Shown here: positions 17,905 through 24,285 of the stretch, piece by piece | How the letters are laid out: every line of letters starts with the position of its first letter | Numbering within the stretch: the first letter of the stretch is position 1 | From: JAVZLQ01 sp049972525 | GTDB lineage: Archaea; Thermoproteota; Bathyarchaeia; Bathyarchaeales; Bathycorpusculaceae | Direction: 5' to 3' | Length of the DNA: 64,000 nt | Assembly: GCA_049972525.1 (NCBI GenBank) | Contig: JBMFKI010000002.1 | Span: 66,673-130,672 of the forward strand | Position numbers and translations under genes: made by a program | The notes under the pieces: generated by a model | Told to the model about the DNA's origin: nothing | Databases searched by the model: none | The model's input: only the letters and a program-made list of their open reading frames with translations

Positions 17905-19992
17905 ATGTTTGAACCGTGGTTTGTAGCGCCGCTGTCAGCTTTAATTTCAGTAATTGTCGGGTTGTACTTCTATCATTACGTAAACAAACAAGACAATGGA
18001 ACAGAACGAATGCAGGAAATTGCTGCTGCCATAAAAGAAGGCGCAGACGCTTTTCTGAGACGAGAATACACCGTGCTGGCAATGTTCGTGGTTGTCGTAG
18101 CAGTAATAATCTGCATATTCTTACCGCAGCCGTTATGGGAACCGCACGATCTACTGCTTAACATTCAACTGGCAATAGCATACATGTTCGGTTCCTTCTG
18201 TTCAGCGTTAGCCGGTTATTTGGGATTGAATGTTGCAACAAAAGCCAATGCTAAAGTGGCTAATGCAGCACAAAAGGGATTGAATAAGGCTTTTCCAATA
18301 GGTTTCCGAGGTGGAGCAGTGATGGGTTTAGCCGTTGTAGGTTTAGGCTTACTTGGAATAAGCATAGTCTACGCAATCACCGGAATGTCCGCAGAACAAG
18401 CAATCCCAGGAGTGTTAGCCTACAGCTTCGGAGCCAGCTCACTTTCACTTTTCGCCAAAGCCGGAGGAGGCATCTACACAAAAACCGCAGACATCAGCGC
18501 AGACCTCGTCGGCAAAGTGGAACTGGGAATCCCAGAAGATGATCCACGAAACCCAGCCGTCATAGCTGACAACGTAGGCGACAACGTAGGCGACGTTGCT
18601 GGCATGGGAGCAGACCTCTTCGACTCGTACGTTGCAAGCGTTGTAGCCGCCATGATTTTAGGCGTAGGACTTGACGTCCCAAGCAAGTATGTGCAAATAC
18701 CGCTCGTGTTCGCTGGGTTAGGCATACTATCCGCTGTCATAGGCGCATTATTAGTTAGAGTTGGACCTAAGGGCGATCCTGGCGCAGCGTTAAATGGCGG
18801 CACATACATAACATGCATAGCCTTTGGAATTTTAACCGCCTTAGCTACATGGTATCTTGGATACGAGTGGGCTTTTTGGGGAGCAGTAGTTGTAGGCCTT
18901 GTGGCTGGAATAATAATTGGCGTCACAAGCGATTACTTCACTTCAGAAGATAAAGCTCCAGTTTTAAAGACGGCAGAAGCATCTGAAACCGGACCTGCAT
19001 TGAACATTATAACTGGGTTCTCCTATGGTCTACGCAGCACAATCTTTCCTTTGATTGGCATAGCCGTAGCAGCAGTAATCTCATATAAAGTATGTGAACC
19101 TTTAGGCATAAAATACGCCTTGTATGGAATAGCCCTCGCAGCCCTTGGTATGCTTTCAATTGTCGGATTAACAGTTTCAAACGACGCCTATGGTCCAATC
19201 GTTGATAATTCTAAAGGCATAGCTGAACAATCTGGGCTCAGCGAAGAAGTAATAGCTATTACAGATGAGCTTGATTCTGCTGGAAACACGGCAAAAGCGA
19301 TAACTAAAGGCTTCGCAATAGGAGCAGCAGGACTAACCGTAATCGCATTGTTAGCAGCATTTCAGGAAACAGCTTTTCGAATCACTGAACAAACTGTTAC
19401 TTTTGACATTATGGACCCCATTGTTCTGCTTGGTGCACTAATAGGAGTAGCTATTCCTGCGGTTTTCTCAGCTATGGTTATGCTTGGCGTCGGAAGAAAC
19501 GCCGAACGAATGGTTGCTGAAATCAGAAGACAATTTAGAGAGATTCCAGGTCTCAGAGAAGGAAAGCAAGGCGTTAAACCTGATTATGCAAAATGCGTTG
19601 ACATCGCAACAGTTGGCGCATTACGTGAACTTATGCCAGCAAGCATAACAATAATTGTGGCAACTTTGATTATAGGCTTTGCAGGTGGAATAAAGGCGCT
19701 CGGAGGATTCCTTGCGGGTGCTATATTCTCAAGCTTGCTGCTCGCTCTTTTGATGAGCAATGCTGGCGGCCTCTGGGACAACGCCAAAAAGCTAATTGAA
19801 TCTGGCAAACACGGCGGAAAAGGTTCAGACGCACACAAGGCCGCAGTGGTTGGCGACACTGTTGGCGACCCATTCAAGGATACTGCTGGCCCTTCACTTA
19901 ACACCATGATCACGGTGATGTCATTAATCGCCACGCTATTCGCCACATTAATTGTTAATTATAACCTGCTCAAACTTTTGGGAATACAATAG
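17905..19992 (+). CDS. hppA: Membrane-bound ion-translocating pyrophosphatase, K+-independent type
   Basis: Hydrolyses PPi and pumps H+ (or Na+) across the membrane. 695 residues, about 16 helices, normal length. Active-site segments: DLVGKVELG with DNVGDNVGDVAGMGADLFDSY (residues ~200-242) and GDTVGDPFKDTAGPSLN (650-666). The segment GNTAKAITKG (460-469) has Lys464 and Thr467, the pair known to mark K+-independent enzymes, which are usually proton pumps. In this setting it can draw energy from the PPi produced by Acs and by biosynthesis. Start ATG 17905 with GGAGG seven bases upstream. Confidence 0.95.
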   Translation: MFEPWFVAPLSALISVIVGLYFYHYVNKQDNGTERMQEIAAAIKEGADAFLRREYTVLAMFVVVVAVIICIFLPQPLWEPHDLLLNIQLAIAYMFGSFCSALAGYLGLNVATKANAKVANAAQKGLNKAFPIGFRGGAVMGLAVVGLGLLGISIVYAITGMSAEQAIPGVLAYSFGASSLSLFAKAGGGIYTKTADISADLVGKVELGIPEDDPRNPAVIADNVGDNVGDVAGMGADLFDSYVASVVAAMILGVGLDVPSKYVQIPLVFAGLGILSAVIGALLVRVGPKGDPGAALNGGTYITCIAFGILTALATWYLGYEWAFWGAVVVGLVAGIIIGVTSDYFTSEDKAPVLKTAEASETGPALNIITGFSYGLRSTIFPLIGIAVAAVISYKVCEPLGIKYALYGIALAALGMLSIVGLTVSNDAYGPIVDNSKGIAEQSGLSEEVIAITDELDSAGNTAKAITKGFAIGAAGLTVIALLAAFQETAFRITEQTVTFDIMDPIVLLGALIGVAIPAVFSAMVMLGVGRNAERMVAEIRRQFREIPGLREGKQGVKPDYAKCVDIATVGALRELMPASITIIVATLIIGFAGGIKALGGFLAGAIFSSLLLALLMSNAGGLWDNAKKLIESGKHGGKGSDAHKAAVVGDTVGDPFKDTAGPSLNTMITVMSLIATLFATLIVNYNLLKLLGIQ

Positions 19993-20026
19993 GCTTAACT
20001 TAAGTCTAACTTTCTCCTTTTTCTGA

Positions 20027-20145
20027 CGCCGGGAGTGGGATTCGAACCCACGCGGCCCCGAAGGACCACAGGCTCTCAAGGCCTGCGCGTTATCCACTCC
20101 GCCCACGGGATGACAAGACACGCGTGTCTTGTTCATTATCCCGGC
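20027..20145 (-). tRNA. tRNA-Ser(UGA) with a predicted 34-nt non-canonical intron at position 8/9
   Basis: Read on the minus strand. Exon 1 is GCCGGGAT (20145-20138) and exon 2 runs from 20103 to 20027. Exon 2 gives a D arm (GCG/CGC stem, GAGTGGATAA loop), anticodon stem CAGGC/GCCTG with loop CTTGAGA (anticodon UGA), a long variable arm (GGTCC-TTCG-GGGCC), T arm GTGGG/CCCAC with TTCGAAT loop, and 3' acceptor strand TCCCGGC plus discriminator G, as expected for archaeal serine tRNA. The 5' acceptor strand only pairs fully (7 of 7) if bases 20137-20104 are removed. CCA is not encoded. Confidence 0.88.
20104..20137 (-). other. Predicted tRNA intron with bulge-helix-bulge splice sites
   Basis: Exon bases CGGG (tRNA positions 3-6) pair with intron bases CCCG to make the central 4-bp helix. 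The 5' bulge is ATA, cut after AT. The 3' bulge is TGG, cut after TG. The outer helix is G1-C11 and C2-G10. The intron itself folds on ATG/CAT plus a 10-bp arm (ACAAGACACG/CGTGTCTTGT). This is the strict 3-4-3 form recognised by archaeal splicing endonuclease, but at an unusual site. Confidence 0.8.
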
Positions 20146-20155
20146 ATTTCCCGGC
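20146..20155 (-). repeat. Extra copy of the tRNA-Ser 5' acceptor strand directly upstream
   Basis: GCCGGGAAAT lies directly before the exon-1 copy GCCGGGAT, forming a 10-nt near-tandem duplication. Only the downstream copy fits the bulge-helix-bulge. The upstream copy could compete for pairing with the 3' acceptor strand or be a duplication scar. Confidence 0.6.
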
Positions 20156-20197
20156 ACCAGTAGATAAGCTTGTCTAATTCGCTCCATCTTAAAATGT

Positions 20198-20410
20198 TTA
20201 CTCGAGGCTTTTAGCAATAACCTTGTTTTCCGTGCTGCGTTTTTCCAGTATTTCTCTGTACCCTATGCCCATTACTTCGATTATTTGGTTTATCACCCGG
20301 AACGTGGATGTTTTTTCCAAGGCATAAACCCTCTTCTTGTTCCTAACTAAAATCGTTAGCAAATAAAAATTCTTGGTCTTCAGACTGCGCCACTTTAAAT
20401 GCCTAGATAT
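20198..20410 (-). pseudogene. Open reading frame fragment without a standard start, unknown
   Basis: A 70-codon open frame on the minus strand, bounded by TAG at 20411-20413 and TAA at 20198-20200, reads as plausible protein (for example RNKKRVYALEKTSTFRVINQII and GIGYREILEKRSTENK). It has no ATG near its beginning; an internal TTG could start a ~54-residue product. It lies just upstream of the tRNA-Ser gene. I do not recognise the family. It is probably the 3' remnant of a larger gene, or a small gene. Confidence 0.3.
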
Positions 20411-20570
20411 CTAACAATTAGAAGTCGCTTGTAATTTTACTTTTAAAGTTTAGCAATATCCCGCCATACCGGCCTTGTGAATTTTAGGTGGTTTTGGCTT
20501 CTAAAACATTTCCGTTTTATTCCGCAGTTTAAATAAACCGTATGTATTAATGATAGATACATAATAAGAC
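20411..20570. other. Intergenic stretch
   Basis: AT-rich sequence between the fragment at 20198-20410 and the decayed Lrp-like gene. It holds a TATA-like CGTATGTATTAATG region near 20539-20552 that could be the old promoter of that gene. I see no RNA gene or strong repeat. Confidence 0.4.
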
Positions 20571-20573
20571 TTG

Positions 20574-21108
20574 ATGGTGTGCGAAATTGAAAGAAGTTCA
20601 AGAAAGACATCGCTGGAGTTGATTAGCAATTGCAAAATAAGTGACAGAGAACTTGCAGAAGCTCTAAACATTTCACAGCCAACAGTCACGCGGGTGCGAA
20701 CTTGGCTTGAAAACAACAATTTCATTAGAGAATATTCAGCAATACCTGAATTCTAAAAGATTGGGCTTAAGCTGGTAGCCTTCGCCTTCTTCAAAATACG
20801 AATAGGCGCCACAAAAGAAGTAATGGAAGAAATCCGAAAAGGGCAGACGCCTTCATCAAAAACCATCCAAGCATCATCCTAGTCTGAAAGGTGAAGGAAT
20901 GGGATGCGACGACATCTTCGTCTCCCTACACAGAAACTTTGCCAGCTTCACGCAGTTTATGAGAGAACTCAAAACAGAAACCGTAAGTATAGAAGTTGCA
21001 GGCAATTTCCTCGCAAGCCTAACAGACAAAGACCAATACAGAAGCCTAACATTCAAACACTTAAGAATATTTAACCGATTGACCCATGTAAGTGCTTATG
21101 TTCCTTAA
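20574..21108 (+). pseudogene. Lrp/AsnC-family transcription regulator, decayed
   Basis: The first 60 codons encode a clear winged HTH (KISDRELAEALNISQPTVTRVRTWLENNNFIREYSAIPEF). The frame then hits TAA at 20754-20756, but homologous sequence continues in the same frame (KIGLKLVAFAFFKIRIG). It then shifts near the AAAAGGG run at 20837-20843 to ADAFIKNHPSIILV, and shifts again near 20881 to KGEGMGCDDIFVSLHRNFASFTQFMREL, the effector-domain end. One stop plus two frame changes suggest a genuine pseudogene, although assembly error could add to it. The intact form would be ~165-175 residues. Confidence 0.7.
21087..21098 (+). repeat. 12-bp inverted repeat, left copy
   Basis: TGTAAGTGCTTA just past the 3' end of the AAA ATPase gene. 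An exact inverted copy is at 22197-22208. Confidence 0.5.
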
Positions 21109-22214
21109 GTTATTTGTGAAGTCAGCAGAAGTGTCCTGAGCATGGGGTCGTTTATTCGGTAGGCATTTTCTTTCTCTTCTATTAGCATAGCAGCTTTGAG
21201 GTTTTCTATTATGCGGTAGATTGTCGCATCGTTTACTGCTGACGTTTTTGCTATTTCCACAGCACCTTTTATCTCGGTCCATCGGGCTGATGTGGCTGTT
21301 GCCTTAAGGGCTGCTAAGTAGGCTTGTTTGTCTCTTCCTTCGAGAAAATGCTCGAGTTCATCCTTCACGATCTTTATGCCTTCAGATATTGTTTCTTCAA
21401 TAGCTTTTTGATGTGGAAGTCTGCGCACCGCCATGTTGTTTCCATATAAGGTTAGCCATCCGGGAATGCCGTCAAGCCTTTCAACAGTCTCATTTATTAT
21501 TCTATCTTCCAGGGTTAGTTTATGCTCTTCAAACCCTTTTCTTAAAAATTTAATGGCAAGTTCTTTCTGGAAGGGTTGAAGATAAAGCTTCGCAGGAGAA
21601 CGTCCATAAAGGGGTGAAGATGACGTTGGTTCAAGCAATGTTTTCATAAGGCCAAACATGGATCCAGTAAATATGAAGACTATGTTTGGGTGCGTGTTAA
21701 AAATGTTGGCTAACAATTTTAATAAGCGACCAGATATTGCTGCAAGTTCCTGAACTTCATCAAGTGCAATAACGCAATTTCCCGCTCTGCTTCCTATTGC
21801 TTCCAACAAATCCCACATTGTGGTCATGGGTTTTTTGGAGATCGATATTGAGATGCCGCTAGGTCCAATGGATACGCCTTCAATTCTTTGAGCTAAATCC
21901 TTTATTTCTTGTAAAAGGCCTTTTTCATCATTAAGACCTCGTGCCATGGCTTTTAATAGGCCGTTCGTTCCCTTTGCTCCCCAAAGGTTAACATAAACAA
22001 CCCTTGTTTTGGCCTTTCTTAATTCAGCTCCAGCCACTTTAATTAAACTGGTTTTTCCAACCATTCTTGGCCCAAGAACGGCAACCCACCTCTTCGCCTT
22101 AACAAGACGGATGAGTTCTTCAAGCTCTCTTTCTCGACCAAACAGTTCTTTCGAAGACTCTTTTGGATTGAGATCGAATAGCAAACTTAACCCCCGTAAG
22201 CACTTACACCCCAT
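21105..22214 (-). CDS. Archaeal AAA/STAND-type ATPase (ATPase_2 family)
   Basis: P-loop ATPase of 369 residues. FGRERELEELIRLV precedes Walker A GPRMVGKTSL (about residues 49-58); CVIALDEVQELA is Walker B; IVFIFTGSMFG is sensor 1. The end is a winged-helix-like region (WTEIKGAVEIAKTSAVNDATIYRIIENLKAAMLIEE). Members of this family are common in archaea, often mobile or linked to toxin-like or regulatory roles; the target here is unknown. ATG 22214 gives an odd Cys-containing leader; TTG 22184 (LLFDLNPKESSKELFGRE) behind a GGGG run is a possible true start. It overlaps the Lrp pseudogene's tail by 4 bp and is flanked by a 12-bp inverted repeat. Confidence 0.8.
   Translation of the reverse strand: MGCKCLRGLSLLFDLNPKESSKELFGRERELEELIRLVKAKRWVAVLGPRMVGKTSLIKVAGAELRKAKTRVVYVNLWGAKGTNGLLKAMARGLNDEKGLLQEIKDLAQRIEGVSIGPSGISISISKKPMTTMWDLLEAIGSRAGNCVIALDEVQELAAISGRLLKLLANIFNTHPNIVFIFTGSMFGLMKTLLEPTSSSPLYGRSPAKLYLQPFQKELAIKFLRKGFEEHKLTLEDRIINETVERLDGIPGWLTLYGNNMAVRRLPHQKAIEETISEGIKIVKDELEHFLEGRDKQAYLAALKATATSARWTEIKGAVEIAKTSAVNDATIYRIIENLKAAMLIEEKENAYRINDPMLRTLLLTSQIT
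22197..22208 (-). repeat. 12-bp inverted repeat, right copy
   Basis: TAAGCACTTACA on the plus strand, the exact reverse complement of 21087-21098, at the 5' end of the AAA ATPase gene. The two copies bracket the gene, 1.1 kb apart. Confidence 0.5.
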
Positions 22215-22228
22215 AAGTAAATAACTTT

Positions 22229-22250
22229 TCTGTTAATTGTTGTTAACAGA
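22229..22250. promoter_or_regulatory. Perfect inverted repeat upstream of the AAA ATPase
   Basis: TCTGTTAA, a 6-nt spacer TTGTTG, then TTAACAGA: two 8-base arms with no mismatch, 15 bp upstream of ATG 22214. Its place near the expected promoter suggests an operator for a dimeric regulator, possibly the neighbouring (now decayed) Lrp-like protein. Inference from position only. Confidence 0.45.
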
Positions 22251-22378
22251 ATCTATATGCGCGCTTCATAGGTTTTTAGATAGTTGTGAAGCTCTTTTAT
22301 TGGAGGCATTTGCGATGTATTTCGAGGTGAAAAAGACGAATTGGCTATATATCAGAAGCGAAAGTAGAATATCTCAGT

Positions 22379-22456
22379 GGGCCGGTAGTCTAGCTCGGTT
22401 AGGACATCCGCTTGACGTGCGGAAGGTCACCGGTTCAAATCCGGTCCGGCCCACCA
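22379..22456 (+). tRNA. tRNA-Val(GAC), CCA encoded
   Basis: Acceptor GGGCCGG/CCGGCCC, D stem GTCT/GGAC, anticodon stem TCCGC/GCGGA with loop TTGACGT (anticodon GAC), T stem ACCGG/CCGGT with loop TTCAAAT, discriminator A at 22453, and CCA present at 22454-22456. No intron. In contrast the tRNA-Ser in this window does not encode CCA. Confidence 0.95.
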
Positions 22457-22464
22457 TGGAACGT

Positions 22465-22484
22465 TCTCTTTTCCCAAAAAGAGA
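22465..22484 (+). terminator. Hairpin after tRNA-Val
   Basis: TCTCTTTT, loop CCCA, AAAAGAGA: 8-bp arms starting 8 bp after the CCA end. The arm contains a T run, which alone can end archaeal transcription, so this is a candidate terminator or 3'-processing boundary. Confidence 0.35.
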
Positions 22485-22642
22485 GCCTTCATTAAGAGAA
22501 AACGGCGTGTTTGGCGTTGTTTTGGGCTTTGTTCTGGTTTGAGCTTGCACAGACACAAAAATTAGGCATAAGTGTGGTTGATGTGTGATGTTGATTTTTA
22601 GTTCATAATCTCTAAATGTTTGTTGTTGGAGATTAAAAGCGG

Positions 22643-22951
22643 ATGGTGGGTTTGATGGAGATTTACAGTATCGCCATAAACATTGTTTCTTTGTTTATTA
22701 ATGTTGGGTTGGTTTATTTTGCTTTTAGGCTGCTGTGGATTTTTAGGGGTGGCATTATGGGTAAGCCTTGGAGGTTTGTGGCTTTAGGCGTTTTAGCCCT
22801 TGCGGTTAGCTCATCCATTTTTTCGCTCCATTATCTCTTTAATTTCGGCTCTGTTGCCCATTGTGTTGCGGGCTTGATAATGATGGTTGGGGGTCTGATT
22901 ATACTGATTGGAATGTATCTTCAATACAGGAGTTGGGCTGTTCCTTCATAA
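22643..22951 (+). CDS. Small membrane protein, three predicted helices, unknown
   Basis: 102 residues with three strongly hydrophobic segments (about residues 10-30, 42-62 and 72-92), with short basic loops (RGGIMGKPWR) in between. No family recognised. The start is ATG 22643 or ATG 22655 (MEIYS). The gene ends 16 bp before the V4R-domain gene on the same strand, so the two are probably one unit, perhaps membrane partner and sensor. Overall resemblance to other small archaeal multi-helix proteins gives no function. Confidence 0.65.
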   Translation: MVGLMEIYSIAINIVSLFINVGLVYFAFRLLWIFRGGIMGKPWRFVALGVLALAVSSSIFSLHYLFNFGSVAHCVAGLIMMVGGLIILIGMYLQYRSWAVPS

Positions 22952-22967
22952 TTTTTGAGGGTTTTGT

Positions 22968-23423
22968 ATGAAGGAGGCTCTTGAGCAAAACAATGGGTTC
23001 TTCGTTGATTTTCAAATGTTAATTGAAATGGAGGATGCGCTTCAGCAAGTTTTTGCTTCTGGAGCCTTTGTGATCATTGCAACTATGGCGAAGCCTTGCG
23101 GGAGGTGGCTGTTCAAAAATTTTATGGCTAAATCCGCAAGCGTTAAGGGAGCATTGGAAAAGTTTTCAGAGCTAATGAGCCGAAGAAACTGGGGAGAATC
23201 CAGCTTTTCAGAGGTAGATTTTAAATATGGAGCGGGAAGAATCGCTGTTAGAAACTGTTTTGAATCAAGAAAAAGAGTAGGGGCGGATAAGCCCTGCTGC
23301 CACTTCCTCACAAACTTTGTTGCAGGCTTCCTATCCGAATTGTTTGCAAAAAACATCACAGTGGTTGAGGCCGAGTGCGCTGCAAAGGGAGATGAAATGT
23401 GTGAATTTAAGTTCCACCCATAG
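22968..23423 (+). CDS. V4R (4-vinyl reductase-like) domain protein
   Basis: 151 residues. The second half fits the V4R ligand-binding domain: NCFESRKRVG, then CCHFLTNFVAGFLSELFAKNITVVEAECAAKGDEMCEFKF, with the conserved Cys/His and the E-x-x-C-x-x-x-G-D-x-x-C-x-F end. V4R proteins bind small molecules and are used as sensors or in tetrapyrrole-related and regulatory proteins. There is no DNA-binding or output domain, so this may work with another protein, such as the small membrane protein encoded 16 bp upstream. Ligand unknown. Confidence 0.75.
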   Translation: MKEALEQNNGFFVDFQMLIEMEDALQQVFASGAFVIIATMAKPCGRWLFKNFMAKSASVKGALEKFSELMSRRNWGESSFSEVDFKYGAGRIAVRNCFESRKRVGADKPCCHFLTNFVAGFLSELFAKNITVVEAECAAKGDEMCEFKFHP

Positions 23424-23673
23424 TCCGTGAGGGTTTGGTCAAGCATTATTTGGGCTTTTAATCGAGATTTACGCATAATATGTGCGGTGCGCGAGCTGTC
23501 GACAAAGGTGTTTGTGCAGAAAGGCACGCAGAGGATCAAATGGCTTACATCGGAAAAGCCTGAATGAAACAAAAAGCTGATTACTTAGCTTGGAGCGTGA
23601 TATGTTGGGACTTTTATGGACTTTTTCGCTTTTCTGTTATTAGACTTATGCTTTTGGCATAGCTCCTCGTTTG
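23424..23673. other. Intergenic stretch, no gene seen
   Basis: 250 bp between the V4R gene and a minus-strand membrane gene. Short open frames exist (for example from the ATG near 23480) but none has family-like sequence. No tRNA or clear repeat. Confidence 0.4.
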
Positions 23674-23937
23674 TTAACGCTTCAATAACGATATAAGTGC
23701 TACTATAAGGAAAGCAACTCCAGCCCAAAATAGGCTTCCAGTTAAAAGCCACACCACAAAGGCAATTACGGTAGCTGGCAAGACAAACAGCAAAATTTTG
23801 ACAACCAAAACAATCAAAAGAGCTCCTACAATAAGCAGAAGCAAAAGAACAGCTAACTCAATTAAAGGAAGCTGAAAGAACAGCAGCTGCAAACTCCCAC
23901 CGAAGTTAACTAAAAACAGCTTCAAATATTTAAGCAA
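23674..23937 (-). CDS. Small hydrophobic membrane protein, unknown
   Basis: 87 residues, nearly all hydrophobic, with two or three helices (IELAVLLLLLIVGALLIVLVVKILLFVLPATVIAFVV region and a C-terminal helix ending LKR). The only upstream start is TTG 23937, with no obvious ribosome site, so the gene call is moderate. No family recognised. Confidence 0.45.
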   Translation of the reverse strand: MLKYLKLFLVNFGGSLQLLFFQLPLIELAVLLLLLIVGALLIVLVVKILLFVLPATVIAFVVWLLTGSLFWAGVAFLIVALISLLKR

Positions 23938-24084
23938 ACGCCATTAATCACATGAATGGGCGAGGAACTTTAGGCCCGACGCATTTAACTCCAAGGTCTC
24001 TTCTCCGCATGTGCGCAGATCATGTCCAGCCCACCAAAAAAGATAAAAACTTTGGTGTTTACCAGAATTGTTGTTGTGATTGAT

Positions 24085-24279
24085 GTGCCTTCGGAAATCT
24101 TTGATGCTGAAAAGTTTGTTGAGATTAGTGGACGTGCCGAATATTGTGCTGTTAAAAGGTTGAAGGACGTTGTTAAACTTAAGCTTCGCACTGCTGGTAG
24201 GCTTTACACTTTGAAGGTTGAGCCTGCGAAGGCTGAGGAAGTTATAAAAAAGTTGCAGTGTGAGATCCGCGAGATTTAA
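24085..24279 (+). CDS. rpl38e: Large ribosomal subunit protein eL38
   Basis: 64 residues from GTG 24085: MPSEIFDAEKFVEISGRAEY, then AVKRLKDVVKLKLRT and GRLYTLKVEPAKAEEVIKKL. This matches eL38 in length and pattern (P-x-E-I-x-D at the start, K-x-K-x-R-x-x-x-x-L-Y-T in the middle, an acidic/basic helix at the end). The frame is open to an ATG at 24022, but that would add 21 unrelated residues, so GTG 24085 is chosen. eL38 is found in TACK and Asgard archaea and eukaryotes, and is a useful phylogenetic marker here. Confidence 0.85.
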   Translation: MPSEIFDAEKFVEISGRAEYCAVKRLKDVVKLKLRTAGRLYTLKVEPAKAEEVIKKLQCEIREI

Positions 24280-24285
24280 GCCCAG

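Noticed and set aside
18474..18926. 150-codon open frame antisense to hppA
   Set aside because: Sequence is Pro/Thr/Ala-rich shadow of a strongly conserved pyrophosphatase gene; no family-like features.
20104..20137. Palindrome as CRISPR repeat, transposon end or terminator
   Set aside because: Only one copy, and its junctions match a tRNA splice structure exactly, so the intron explanation is better.
20027..20145. tRNA-Ser as a broken pseudogene
   Set aside because: All arms and the discriminator are intact once the predicted intron is removed, and the bulge-helix-bulge is perfect.
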